From JAFDWI01 sp964449375 (GTDB lineage: Bacteria > Actinomycetota > Acidimicrobiia > Acidimicrobiales > Iamiaceae), in contig CAYVAS010000048.1 of assembly GCA_964449375.1 (NCBI GenBank), forward strand, positions 1-20,312: a DNA stretch of 20,312 nt. The letters run 5' to 3'. The number at the start of each line of letters is the position of its first letter. Positions within the stretch are counted from its first letter, which is position 1. The translations under genes were made by a program, and so were the position numbers. The notes below the pieces were generated by a model, which saw only the letters and a list, made by a program, of their open reading frames with translations, did no database searches and had not been told where the DNA came from. Of this stretch, positions 6,855-14,957 are shown in pieces.

Positions 6855-7730
6855 TCAGGGCCGAATGTCGCGGGCCGCGGGCATCCACTCGGGTCCCGCG
6901 GTGAGATCGATGCGTTCGACGAGCCGGGGCCCCACCGGCGCGATCAGGTCGATCAGTGCGGCGGTGCGGTCCGCGCCGAGGAGCTGCCAGGGTCGTGCAC
7001 TGGCCGCGTCGGTGCGCTCCTCGATCCGGTCCCGGTAGGCCAGCCCAGCGGCGTTCACCCGCCCGTCGGAGGCCAGCCCCCGCCGGGTCAGCTCGGCCAT
7101 GGCCGCGTCGATGGCCGCGTCGTCCGACCCGCGGCTGCGCGGGATCCAACCGCCGTAGTTGCGCCGGGCGTCGTCCAGGATCCCGGCCATGGTCGCGTCG
7201 ACGTCCTCGGCGACCAGCAGCGCGAAGTGGGTGTCGCCCCGCCATTCGCGGATCGTGTTGACCGCACACCACGCCGAGACCACCGGGTCCTCGGGCCGGG
7301 GCATCCCACGGTGCGCGGCGAACAGCACCCGACCGAAGCCGGGCAGCTCGTCGGCCACCGCCCACAGTTCGTCGCCGAATGCGGCGAGGCCGTCACAGAT
7401 CTCGGGTACGTACCGGCGCAGCCCGATGCCCACCGCTTCGTTGCGCACCCGGTAGATCTCCTCGGGGGACGTGTGGGCCAGCGCGTGCTCCACGCAGACC
7501 TCGATGAAGACGGGGCTGATCGTGGCGAAGGCCGCCGCCACCGCCTGATGTCCGGCGCCCAGCAACGGCGCACCCCTGCTGGCCACGTACCAGCCGAACC
7601 CATCGGGGACGCCCAGGGCGGTGTAGCGCTCGATGCCCTCGGGATCCCAGAACATCCAGCCGACCAGGCGGTGCGAAACCAGTGCCGCCTGCGCGCTCAG
7701 CTCCACCGTTGCCGCGTCCTGGTCGATCAT
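6855..7730 (-). CDS. SCO6745 family protein (helical, HTH-like)
   Basis: A 291-residue protein starting at ATG 7728-7730, with the good Shine-Dalgarno GGGAGG 6 nt upstream. The frame is open further upstream but that part is rich in Arg and crosses the promoter region. Recognisable family traits are FWDPEGIERYTALG (28-40), then DGFGWYVASRGAPL (43-56) and a central helical part with RPEDPVVSAWCAVNTIREWRGDTHFALL. Members resemble Streptomyces SCO6745; some databases describe an HTH-like domain, but no biochemical role is established to my knowledge. The His/Trp residues in REWRGDTH are conserved-looking and could bind a ligand. It diverges from the nitroreductase gene across a 157-bp region that holds the only AT-rich patch nearby, so it might regulate that region; this is inference. 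Confidence 0.75.
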   Translation of the reverse strand: MIDQDAATVELSAQAALVSHRLVGWMFWDPEGIERYTALGVPDGFGWYVASRGAPLLGAGHQAVAAAFATISPVFIEVCVEHALAHTSPEEIYRVRNEAVGIGLRRYVPEICDGLAAFGDELWAVADELPGFGRVLFAAHRGMPRPEDPVVSAWCAVNTIREWRGDTHFALLVAEDVDATMAGILDDARRNYGGWIPRSRGSDDAAIDAAMAELTRRGLASDGRVNAAGLAYRDRIEERTDAASARPWQLLGADRTAALIDLIAPVGPRLVERIDLTAGPEWMPAARDIRP

Positions 7731-7765
7731 GACCGGCCTCCCGATCCCGCAGCGGCGACCCGCCG

Positions 7766-7800
7766 CGAATGTTTTGACATGACGACTTGCAATATAGACC
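7766..7800. promoter_or_regulatory. AT-rich divergent promoter/operator region
   Basis: This patch stands out in an otherwise GC-rich window. On the minus strand TATATT (7791-7796) with TGGACC 17 nt upstream is a reasonable promoter for the SCO6745-family gene. On the plus strand TTGACA (7774-7779) is a perfect -35, but the following TATAGA is only 13 nt away. The inverted repeat ATGT-TTTG-ACAT (7769-7780) overlaps both and could be an operator. Confidence 0.45.
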
Positions 7801-7887
7801 CCGCGCAGTGAGTGGTCCACGCGCCGGTGCACGCGGTTTACTGGAGAGGCGCCAGCAACGGTTGCGCTGCGCGCCGAACGGGGCGAC

Positions 7888-8988
7888 ATGGCACTCCTGC
7901 ACAACTTGAAGACCAGAGTTCAGCGGGTGCTGGCACGGCCCCGGGTCAGGGCGGTGAACGAACGCACCCAACGTCGGGTGCTGGGCCTGCTGGCCACCAA
8001 CCGGGTGACCGCCACGATCGGGTTCTGGTTGTCGCCCTTCGGGTTCAACCGGGAGCGCTACGCCATCCTCACCGGGCGGGCCGCCTACCGCCGCAACCAG
8101 GACCGCGTGCTGGCCACCTCGCCCCGGCTGCGCCGCAACATCCACCGCCTCGAGAAGGCGTTGATCATGGAGCCGCGGCGACCCACCTTCGCGCTCGACT
8201 ACATCGCCGAGACCGTCGAGGCCTACGAGCTGTACCAGCGCGACCCGACCCTGACCGACGCCAAGCTCGCCCGGTGGAGCACCGACGTGCTGCACGCCTA
8301 CTTCGCCGCGGTGCAGACCGACGACGCGCTCGCCGAACTGCAGGCCCGTTTCGAGGCCGCTGCCGGCCAGAGTCCCGACCCCGAGGTCCAACCCCACTCG
8401 CCGTTCCTGCGCGGCGACAGTCCCGAGTTGACCGTGTCGCACGAGGACCTGCTCCAGCTCGCCATCCGCCGCCGGTCGGTGCGCTGGTTCGAGGACCGGC
8501 CCGTGGACCGCGCCCTGATCGACAAGGCCCTACTCGTCGCCCGCCAGTCGCCCACCGCGTGCAACCGCCAACCCTTCGAGTACCGCATCTACGACGACCC
8601 CGAGGAGGTCCGCAAGGTCGCCGCCATCCCCTTCGGCGCCGCCGGCTACCACCACAACATCCCCACCATCGCGGTGGTCGTGGGCAAACTCGACAACTTC
8701 TTCTCCGCCCGGGACCGCCACGTCATCTACATCGACTCGTCGCTGTCGGCGATGGCCTTCATGCTGGGTCTGGAGACCGTCGGGCTGGCCTCGTCGGTGA
8801 TCAACTGGCCCGACTTCGAACCGCTGGAACGCAAGATGGCCGCTGCCATCGGGCTGGAACCCTACGAGCGGGTCGTGATGCTGCTCGCCATCGGCCACCC
8901 CCGCCCGGACGCCGGGGTTCCCTATTCGGCCAAGAAGAGCCTCGACTACCTGCGCTCCTACAATCCCGAACCCGGAACCTCGGCCTGA
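7888..8988 (+). CDS. Nitroreductase family protein with long N-terminal region
   Basis: The protein has 366 residues, well above the usual 200 or so for a nitroreductase domain. The C-terminal domain (about 185-340) shows the FMN-binding start AIRRRSVRWFEDRPVD (192-207), ARQSPTACNRQPFEY (218-232), IYIDSSLSAMAFML (280-293) and LAIGHP (333-338). The first 180 residues are a basic, helical region with HRLEKALIMEPRRPTFALDY (86-105). I recall this type of extended protein in polysaccharide gene clusters; its reaction is unknown. Classical nitroreductases reduce substrates with NAD(P)H through FMN. The flippase-like gene begins 7 nt after its stop and a pyruvyl transferase comes next, supporting a role in modifying a surface glycan or its lipid carrier. 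The start ATG has only a weak GGGG upstream. Confidence 0.85.
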   Translation: MALLHNLKTRVQRVLARPRVRAVNERTQRRVLGLLATNRVTATIGFWLSPFGFNRERYAILTGRAAYRRNQDRVLATSPRLRRNIHRLEKALIMEPRRPTFALDYIAETVEAYELYQRDPTLTDAKLARWSTDVLHAYFAAVQTDDALAELQARFEAAAGQSPDPEVQPHSPFLRGDSPELTVSHEDLLQLAIRRRSVRWFEDRPVDRALIDKALLVARQSPTACNRQPFEYRIYDDPEEVRKVAAIPFGAAGYHHNIPTIAVVVGKLDNFFSARDRHVIYIDSSLSAMAFMLGLETVGLASSVINWPDFEPLERKMAAAIGLEPYERVVMLLAIGHPRPDAGVPYSAKKSLDYLRSYNPEPGTSA

Positions 8989-8995
8989 GCCCTCC

Positions 8996-9991
8996 ATGGT
9001 CTCGCTGAGAACCCGGCTCCGTGAGCCGCGCTGGCGCTACGCGCGGGTCGGCGCGTTCGTCACGCTGATCGCGTTCATCGCGTTCTCGGTGCTGCGCCGG
9101 GTGAGCGCCAACTACTCCGAACTGGAGGGACGCGCCTTCATCGGCGGCTGGCGGGGGGTGGCCGCGCTGGTGGCCTTCACCGTGGCGGTGCTGATCTCCG
9201 GGGTGCTGTGGCGGGCCACGGTCGCCGCGAGTTCCCGCCGGGCCATCCCGTTGTGGTCCGCGGTGCGGGCCCACGTGGCCGCCTGGCTGCTCAAGTACAT
9301 CCCGGGCCAGGTGGGCGCCTTCGCCTGGAAGGCCGCCTGGGGGCCCCGGGTCGGCGTCTCCAAGACCCAGGCCACCGTCGCCTTCGTCTACGAGAACCTG
9401 TTCCTGGGCGTGACCTCCACGGTGCTCACGATCCCGATCCTGGCCGTCGGGCTGGGCTCGTCCACCGCCAGCCTGGGCTGGTATCTGGTCGCCGGCATCG
9501 CCGTGGCGGTGGGTTTCGTGACCCTCAGCCTCGCCCCGGTGCTGCGCCGCCTGGTCGAGATCGCCATCCGGGTGACCCGACGCAAGGTCGACCCGTCCCG
9601 CCTGTCGTATCTGGGTCTGGGCGACACGCTGCGGCTGCAGGCGGCCTACGCGCTGCCCCGGATCGTCAACGGGATCGGTTTCGTGGCGCTGGCCGGAGCC
9701 GTGTACCCGGTCGACCTCGGCGACGCCGTGGTGCTCACCGCCGCGTACGCACTGGCGGGCATCCTTGGCATCGTGGCGTTCTTCGTGCCCTCGGGGATCG
9801 GGGTGCGCGAAGCGGTAATCGTGATCGTGTGCTCGGCGATGATGCCCGCCGAGGTCGCGCTGGTGATCGCGATCAACGCACGGATCTACGCGACGATCTC
9901 CGATGGGGTGCTCGGCGTCGGCCACCTCGCCACTCGCGGACGCCGGCCAGACCCGGACCCTGCTGTCGACCAGACCACGGATGTGACGTGA
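8996..9991 (+). CDS. Lysylphosphatidylglycerol synthase TM/flippase-like membrane protein
   Basis: A 331-residue integral membrane protein with roughly seven to eight hydrophobic segments. Family marks are KYIPGQVGAFAWKA (100-113) and the loop FVPSGIGVREA (263-273), which matches the conserved P-x-G-x-G-x-R-E motif of the LPG-synthase-TM/UPF0104 group (Pfam PF03706). Members without the C-terminal synthase domain, like this one, are often found in glycan or glycolipid clusters; transport or flipping of a lipid-linked substrate is suspected but not shown. The basic N-terminus fits an inside orientation. It sits 7 nt after the nitroreductase-like gene and 10 nt before the pyruvyl transferase, consistent with one operon. 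The start lacks a clear Shine-Dalgarno, so coupling to the upstream gene is likely. Confidence 0.87.
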   Translation: MVSLRTRLREPRWRYARVGAFVTLIAFIAFSVLRRVSANYSELEGRAFIGGWRGVAALVAFTVAVLISGVLWRATVAASSRRAIPLWSAVRAHVAAWLLKYIPGQVGAFAWKAAWGPRVGVSKTQATVAFVYENLFLGVTSTVLTIPILAVGLGSSTASLGWYLVAGIAVAVGFVTLSLAPVLRRLVEIAIRVTRRKVDPSRLSYLGLGDTLRLQAAYALPRIVNGIGFVALAGAVYPVDLGDAVVLTAAYALAGILGIVAFFVPSGIGVREAVIVIVCSAMMPAEVALVIAINARIYATISDGVLGVGHLATRGRRPDPDPAVDQTTDVT

Positions 9992-10001
9992 ACCTTCTTC
10001 C

Positions 10002-11243
10002 ATGGAACCGGTGGCCGTGCGATCGGTGATCGTCGGCCCGGCGCTTTCGGGCAACATGGGCGCCGCGTCGATGGTGCTGGCCACCGTATCCGGGCTCGCC
10101 GAACGGACCCGGGACTCCCAGGTCACCCTGCTCAGCTACTACCCCGCCGAGGACCGGCTGCGGGCCGAGGCGGCCGGGCTCACCGTGCTCGACGCCCGAC
10201 CCGCCCGGCTGGGAACCGTGATCAACGCCGGCGCGCTGGCCTGGCGCCTGGCCCCGCCGCTGCGGGGCTGGATCGAACGGCGCATCCCCGAGGTCGCCGC
10301 GATCGTCGCCGCCGACGTGGTGCTCGACCAGGGCGGCATCGCGTTCTCCGACGGGCGCGAGAAGTTCCTGGTGTTCAACCTGGCGATCCTCACCCCCGCG
10401 TTCTTCATCGGCCGGCCCGTGGTCAAGTGCGCCCAGGCCCTGGGGCCGTTCCGGGGGTGGCTCAACCGGTTCGTGGCCCGACGCGTGCTGCCCCGTGTGG
10501 AGCTCATCGTCGCCCGTGGCTTGGCCACGATGGGCTTTCTCGACGAACTGGGTCTGGACAACACCGAGCTGGGCACCGACCTGGCCTTCACCCTGGGCCG
10601 GCCCGACCGCACCCGGGTCATGGCCCGACCCCGCATCGCCGAGCTGGTCCGGACCCTGGAGGAGCCCGGACTGACCGTGGGCATCGCGCCCAGCGTGGTG
10701 GTGCAGGCCAAGGTCGACGGCGCCGGAGGCGACTTCGTGGGGCTCATGGTCGGCGAGATCGAACGGCACCTTTCCAAGAACCGTCGGGTGCTGCTGGTGC
10801 CCCACAGCTACCGGGACGACCCCACCAAGGTCCACAACAACGACGGCCCCCTGGTCGCGGCGATCGCCGAGCGCATCGACGACCCGGGACTCATCGTGGC
10901 CAACGAGCGGCTCTCCGCCGAGGAGCTGCGGCTGCTCATCGGGCGCTGCGACCTGTTCGTGTCGTGCCGGTTCCATGCGATGGTCTCCGCGCTGTCGATG
11001 GGCGTGCCCACCCTGGTGGTGGGTTGGAGCCACAAGTACGTCGAGGTGCTCGAACTCTTCGGGCAGGCCGACCGCTCCATCGACGCCGGTGAGCTGGGCC
11101 GCACGACCCTGGCCGAGGCCACCGAACGTCTCGTGGTCGACCGGGCCCGGGTCGCCGCCGAGATCGCCGCCGCCGAAGCCGACGTGGCCGCCCTGGCCGC
11201 CCGCCAACTGGACCGCATCGTCGAGGTGGCTTCCCGACCATGA
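10002..11243 (+). CDS. Polysaccharide pyruvyl transferase family protein
   Basis: A 413-residue two-domain protein. The N-terminal domain begins VIVGPALSGNMGAASM, holding the family GNxG loop (17-20), then VVLDQGGIAFSDG (about 106-118) and CAQALGPF. The C-terminal domain carries GIAPSVVV, LLVPHSY and the key segment CRFHAMVSALSMGVPTLVVG (from residue 322), then WSHKYVEVLELFG, all typical of Pfam PF04230. Family members add a pyruvate ketal from phosphoenolpyruvate to a sugar of a surface polysaccharide; the sugar acceptor is unknown. The start may be ATG 10002 or GTG 10017; the latter has GGAACCGG just upstream. The neighbours (flippase-like and nitroreductase-like) support a surface-glycan function, but no glycosyltransferase is in the window. 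Confidence 0.9.
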   Translation: MEPVAVRSVIVGPALSGNMGAASMVLATVSGLAERTRDSQVTLLSYYPAEDRLRAEAAGLTVLDARPARLGTVINAGALAWRLAPPLRGWIERRIPEVAAIVAADVVLDQGGIAFSDGREKFLVFNLAILTPAFFIGRPVVKCAQALGPFRGWLNRFVARRVLPRVELIVARGLATMGFLDELGLDNTELGTDLAFTLGRPDRTRVMARPRIAELVRTLEEPGLTVGIAPSVVVQAKVDGAGGDFVGLMVGEIERHLSKNRRVLLVPHSYRDDPTKVHNNDGPLVAAIAERIDDPGLIVANERLSAEELRLLIGRCDLFVSCRFHAMVSALSMGVPTLVVGWSHKYVEVLELFGQADRSIDAGELGRTTLAEATERLVVDRARVAAEIAAAEADVAALAARQLDRIVEVASRP

Positions 11244-11283
11244 GCACCTCCACCCCCACCGCCGACCGATCGAAGGGACACCC

Positions 11284-12834
11284 ATGACCGACACCGTCGA
11301 CCCGCGCCTGGCCGAGGTGGAGACCACCCTGGGCCGGGTCCGGGGCTCCCACCGCCGGGGCGCGTTCCGCTTCAAGGGGATCCCCTACGCCGCGCCGCCG
11401 GTGGGGTCGGGCCGCTTCGCGCCGCCCCGGCCGCACCCGGGCTGGGCCGGGGTGCGCGACGCAATTAGCAACGGTCCCGTGGCGCCCCAGCCGCCCGACA
11501 CGATCAGCCAGTTGCTGGGCCGCGGCGACGGCCCGGCTTCGTCGGAGGCGGACTGTCTGACCCTGAACGTGTGGACGCCCGCCCCCGACGGAGCCCGCCG
11601 ACCGGTCCTGGTGTGGATCCACGGCGGCGCGTTCGTGTCCGGGTCGGGCACCGTGCCCTGGTACGACGGCACCAACCTCACCCGCCGCGACGTGGTCGTG
11701 GTGACCATCAACTACCGCCTCGGGGTGCTGGGCTTCTGTCACCTGGGCGACCTTGGCGGCGCACGCTACGCGGGCAGCGGCAACGCCGGACTGGCCGACC
11801 AGACCGCGGCGCTGCGCTGGGTGCGCGACAACATCGCAGCCTTCGGCGGCGACCCCGACAACGTCACCCTGTTCGGCGAATCCGCCGGCGGCATGAGCGT
11901 CGGGGTGCACCTGGGCGTCACCGCCCCGGAGGGGTTGTTCCACCGGGCCATCGCCCAGTCCGGCGCCGCGTCCAACATCTCGGACCCCGACCGCGCCAGC
12001 GGCATCGCCACCGAGATCCTGGCCGAACTCGGCCTCGACGCCGCCCAGGTCGACAAGATCCTCGACCTGCCCGTCGAAGCGCTCACCGCCGCGCAGGAAA
12101 AGATCGCCGCACGGCACGGGATCGTCGACGGGCTGCCCTTCCAACCCGTGATCGACGGGGACCTGGTGCCTCATGCGCCCCTCGACGCGGTGCGCAGCGG
12201 CGCCGCAGCGGGCATCGATCTGCTCGTGGGATCCAACCGCGACGAGCTACGGGTGTATCTGGTGATGAACCCGGCGATGCGCCCGGCCGACGTGGGCGAG
12301 GTCGAGCGACGCCTGCGCGGCATCGTCGGCGACCGTGCCGAGGACCTGATCGACGCCTACCGGGAAATCCGCGGCGACGAGGACCCCGCGGACCTGCTCG
12401 AGGCGATCGGGACCGACGCGGTGTTCCGGATGCCGGCACTGGAACTCGCCGAGGCCCAGCGTGCCCACGCCCCCACTCGGGTGTACGAGTTCCACCAGGT
12501 CTCCACCGGGTTCGGCGGTGTCCTCGGGGCCACCCACGCGATCGACGTGCCCTACACCTTCGACAACCTCGACGCCCCCGGGGCGATGGTCTTCACCGGC
12601 GACGCCGACGCCGAGATGCGCCAGCTCGCCGCCACGATGGCCGACGCCTGGTGCGCGTTCGCCCACCGAGGTGTGCCCGGGGCCCCGGCGAACGCGCCCT
12701 CGACCGCCGGACTGCCGGCGTGGCCCACCTGGGAGCCGCCCCACCACGCCACCATGATCCTGGAGGGCACCCCGCGCCTGGTCGAGGACCCCGCCCGGGC
12801 GCATCGACAGGTCTGGGGTGTGGCCACCGGCTGA
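11284..12834 (+). CDS. Type-B carboxylesterase (carboxylesterase/lipase family)
   Basis: A 516-residue protein, normal for bacterial p-nitrobenzyl-esterase-like enzymes. Landmarks in order: FKGIPYAAPPVGSGRF (about 30-45), ADCLTLNVWTP, VWIHGGAFVSGSG (oxyanion hole), WVRDNIAAFGGDP, and the nucleophile elbow GESAGG with Ser200. Glu321 in SNRDEL and His418 in ATHAIDVPYTF complete the expected Ser-Glu-His triad. It hydrolyses carboxylic esters; the substrate is not predictable. There is no signal peptide, so it is probably cytoplasmic. ATG 11284 has the Shine-Dalgarno GAAGGGA 6 nt upstream. It lies 40 nt after the pyruvyl transferase and may be in the same transcript. It converges tightly on the thioesterase, with a 17-bp gap. 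Confidence 0.94.
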   Translation: MTDTVDPRLAEVETTLGRVRGSHRRGAFRFKGIPYAAPPVGSGRFAPPRPHPGWAGVRDAISNGPVAPQPPDTISQLLGRGDGPASSEADCLTLNVWTPAPDGARRPVLVWIHGGAFVSGSGTVPWYDGTNLTRRDVVVVTINYRLGVLGFCHLGDLGGARYAGSGNAGLADQTAALRWVRDNIAAFGGDPDNVTLFGESAGGMSVGVHLGVTAPEGLFHRAIAQSGAASNISDPDRASGIATEILAELGLDAAQVDKILDLPVEALTAAQEKIAARHGIVDGLPFQPVIDGDLVPHAPLDAVRSGAAAGIDLLVGSNRDELRVYLVMNPAMRPADVGEVERRLRGIVGDRAEDLIDAYREIRGDEDPADLLEAIGTDAVFRMPALELAEAQRAHAPTRVYEFHQVSTGFGGVLGATHAIDVPYTFDNLDAPGAMVFTGDADAEMRQLAATMADAWCAFAHRGVPGAPANAPSTAGLPAWPTWEPPHHATMILEGTPRLVEDPARAHRQVWGVATG

Positions 12835-12838
12835 GCCG

Positions 12839-12850
12839 CCCGCCGGCGGG
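12839..12850. terminator. Perfect 12-bp GC palindrome between convergent genes
   Basis: CCCGCCGGCGGG fills most of the 17-bp gap between the esterase and thioesterase stops. Only about 4 bp can pair once a loop is allowed, and no T-run follows. A terminator role is therefore weakly supported. Confidence 0.25.
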
Positions 12851-12851
12851 G

Positions 12852-13703
12852 TCAGAGTGCCCCGTCGGGCAGACGGATCCCGGCGAGTTGGGTGGCCTGG
12901 GCGACCAGCCGCCCCGAGCCGTCCCAGATCTCGCAGGTCTCGTCCACCCGACCGTCGTCGATCGCGTCGGCCCACTGGGCGATCCGCAGGGGCCCGGCGG
13001 CGGGCCGGGCCCGCACGTACACCGTCAGCGACAGGGTCGGCACCCACCCGCTCGCCACCAACTCGAAGGTCGCCGGTGGCAACGAATCGGCGAAGAACAA
13101 CAACCCGGTCGGGTCGGCGGGCCGGCCGTCGGCGAAGGAGATCCACCCCCGCAGGTTCGCCTCGCCCGAAGGCCTGCCCTTGGCGAATCCCATCACCGCC
13201 GGGTCCAGGCGCAGCTCGGCCCGATCCATGATCGACACGACGAACGGCGAACCCTCCCGCGACCCGGCCAGCCGGATGCACTCGTCGTAGGGCGCCACCT
13301 CGAAGGGCTCCCGACCCGTCCAGGTCGCCGGCTGATCCGCCGCGGCCAGCGTGCCCATCGTGGTGGTCACCTCCACGTACGCGGTGCCGTTCTGTTCCAG
13401 CACGGTCCGTACCTGGGAGGCGCTGCGACCCACCCGCAGCACCTCGCTGCGCAACCGCACCGGACCGGTGTCGGGCGCGCGCAGAAAGTGCGCGGTGGCC
13501 GCCAGCGGGTCCCGGTGGGCGCTGCCGGCCGCGGCCAGTGCCGCCCCACCGGCCTGGGCCGCCATGGCCAGCAGGTAGCCGCCGTTGGGTTTGTCACCGA
13601 CGGTCCAGCCGGGGTCGATCTGTCCGGTGCTGGTCAGCCCGTCGGCGTCCAGGTCCGTGGCGATGGCACGGTCGAATGCGAAGTCCGATCCTGCGGGCTT
13701 CAT
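12852..13703 (-). CDS. Acyl-CoA thioesterase-like double-hotdog protein
   Basis: A 283-residue protein from ATG 13701-13703, with AGGACC at ribosome-binding distance. The frame continues upstream, but that part is Arg/Gly-rich and has no ribosome-binding site. The N-terminal hotdog shows WTVGDKPNGGYLLAMA (33-48), the buried-helix start, then ATAHFLRAPDTGPV (69-82) and EVLRVGRSASQV (87-98). The second half (about 150-283) forms the other hotdog, with GWISFADGRP and LTVYVRARP. This is the TesB-like/4HBT_3 arrangement. By family, it hydrolyses acyl-CoA to free acid plus CoA, in the cytoplasm. It diverges from the stress-protein operon with 209 bp between. Function is inferred from fold landmarks only; a dehydratase-like relative is possible but less likely. 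Confidence 0.85.
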   Translation of the reverse strand: MKPAGSDFAFDRAIATDLDADGLTSTGQIDPGWTVGDKPNGGYLLAMAAQAGGAALAAAGSAHRDPLAATAHFLRAPDTGPVRLRSEVLRVGRSASQVRTVLEQNGTAYVEVTTTMGTLAAADQPATWTGREPFEVAPYDECIRLAGSREGSPFVVSIMDRAELRLDPAVMGFAKGRPSGEANLRGWISFADGRPADPTGLLFFADSLPPATFELVASGWVPTLSLTVYVRARPAAGPLRIAQWADAIDDGRVDETCEIWDGSGRLVAQATQLAGIRLPDGAL

Positions 13704-13871
13704 GAGAGGTCCTTTCCGGGCTCCGGGCCCTTGAAGCGGCAAGGTCTGGCGACACGACGCCACGCGGCCGGCCCCGATCCTCACGCGCCCCACCGGTGGC
13801 ACACCAATCCGGCCCCGGCGACCCGACCGTCCGCCCCCGACGTCCCGGCCGAGTTCACCGCAGAGCTCGGG

Positions 13872-13877
13872 TAGGGT
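13872..13877 (+). promoter_or_regulatory. Candidate -10 box TAGGGT upstream of universal stress protein
   Basis: TAGGGT fits TAnnnT and would start a transcript near 13885. That leaves a short leader containing the Shine-Dalgarno GGGAAGG (13901-13907) before ATG 13913. A -35 is not clear. The rest of 13704-13912 shows only a 10-bp palindrome, CCACCGGTGG (13790-13799), of unknown meaning. Confidence 0.4.
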
Positions 13878-13912
13878 GCAGACGCGACACCGAACCGCAC
13901 GGGAAGGCCCAC

Positions 13913-14377
13913 ATGAGCGACTCCACCTCCTCTCACATCGTCGTCGGCGTCGACGATTCGGTCGGCGCCCGGCTCGCGCTGCGCTGGGCAGCCGCCGAAG
14001 CCCGCCTGCGCAACGTCCGCCTCGACGTGATCCACGTGTGGGCGATCCCCGCGCAGTGGGCCCAGGGCTACGGGATCGAATGGACCATCGACCTGGAGAC
14101 CTTGGGCGCCGACGCCCAGACCGTGGCCGAGGAACTGGTCGAAGGGACCCTGGCGGAGGCCGAACGCCCCGACCAGCTCAACATCGCGGCCATCGAGGGC
14201 AACGCCTCCAGCGTGCTGCTGGAGGCCTCCAAGACCGCCGACATGCTGGTGGTGGGCACCCGCGGCCGGGGCGGCTTCGCGCGGCTGCTGCTGGGGTCGG
14301 TGTCGACCGCGATCGTCCACCACGCGGTGTGCCCGGTGGTCGTGATCCCGGTCCCCGAACCCGAAGCCGACGACTGA
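13913..14377 (+). CDS. Universal stress protein (UspA family), ATP-binding type
   Basis: A single-domain protein of 154 residues. It starts with the usual strand IVVGVDDSVGARLALRWAAA (9-28) and ends with the nucleotide-binding motif G-2X-G-9X-GS at 115-129 (GTRGRGGFARLLLGS). Then comes VSTAIVHHAVCPVVVIP. The intact motif predicts ATP binding, as in the MJ0577-type branch rather than E. coli UspA. It is a cytosolic protein linked in general to stress or dormancy. The ATG has a strong GGAAGG Shine-Dalgarno at good spacing. The next gene begins 4 nt after its stop, so it is probably the first gene of a three-gene operon with the carboxymuconolactone-decarboxylase-like protein and SDR. Confidence 0.93.
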   Translation: MSDSTSSHIVVGVDDSVGARLALRWAAAEARLRNVRLDVIHVWAIPAQWAQGYGIEWTIDLETLGADAQTVAEELVEGTLAEAERPDQLNIAAIEGNASSVLLEASKTADMLVVGTRGRGGFARLLLGSVSTAIVHHAVCPVVVIPVPEPEADD

Positions 14378-14381
14378 ATCC

Positions 14382-14957
14382 GTGGCCGACGAGTCGCCCA
14401 GGATCGCCCCGGTCGCCCGCGCCGAGGCGGACCCCGAACAGCTCGAGCTGTACGACCGGATCGGACCGGGGGAACCCCTGCACCTGTTCGGCACCCTGGC
14501 CCACCACCCCAAGCTGCTGCGGTCCTGGCTGCCCCTTGGCGGCCGGCTGCTCTTCGGCGGGAACCTCGACGGCCGCACCCGCGAGCTGACGATCCTGCGC
14601 ACCGCCGCACGCTGCGGATCGCACTATGAATGGGGCCAGCACGTGGCCCTGGGCCGCGACACCGGACTCGGCGACGCCGAGATCCTCGCCTGCGCCGACG
14701 AGGTCCCCGCCGCGGACTTCGACGCGTTCGAGACGGCGCTGCTCACCGGCGTCGACGAGCTGCTCGCCGACCACGACCTCACCGAGGCGACCTGGAACGC
14801 GCTGGCCGAACGTCTGGACCCCGCCGGGCTGCTGGAATACACGATGGTCGTGGGTCACTACGCGATGCTCGCCGGGATGCTGCGCGCGGCCCGCGTGGCA
14901 CCCGACGGCGCCCAGCCACCCATCGGTTCGGTCACGCCCACCGAGGCCGCACCGTGA
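14382..14957 (+). CDS. Carboxymuconolactone decarboxylase (AhpD-like) family protein
   Basis: A 191-residue helical protein starting at GTG 14382. The core is RELTILRTAARCGSHYEWGQ (67-86) continuing HVALGRDTGLGDAEI, the typical CMD-domain segment with Glu83 and His87. The thiol pair CxxC of true AhpD peroxidases is absent; only Cys78 is in the core. A peroxiredoxin-reducing role is therefore unlikely, and a lyase-like or unknown function fits better. The last helix is LLEYTMVVGHYAMLAGMLRA. It is packed between the stress protein (4-nt gap) and the SDR (GTGA overlap), so it is likely translationally coupled to both. Members of this subgroup are common beside dehydrogenases in actinobacterial catabolic loci; a substrate cannot be named. 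Confidence 0.88.
   Translation: MADESPRIAPVARAEADPEQLELYDRIGPGEPLHLFGTLAHHPKLLRSWLPLGGRLLFGGNLDGRTRELTILRTAARCGSHYEWGQHVALGRDTGLGDAEILACADEVPAADFDAFETALLTGVDELLADHDLTEATWNALAERLDPAGLLEYTMVVGHYAMLAGMLRAARVAPDGAQPPIGSVTPTEAAP

Noticed and set aside
7731..7904. N-terminal extension of the SCO6745-family protein
   Set aside because: It would run through the AT-rich promoter patch and the start of the nitroreductase gene. ATG 7730 has a good Shine-Dalgarno and gives the normal N-terminus.
11571..13874. Plus-strand open frame of 767 codons over the esterase and opposite the thioesterase
   Set aside because: It is extremely rich in Arg, Gly and Pro, has no recognisable motifs, and is the shifted frame of the esterase continuing antisense through the thioesterase. 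It is a GC-driven shadow.
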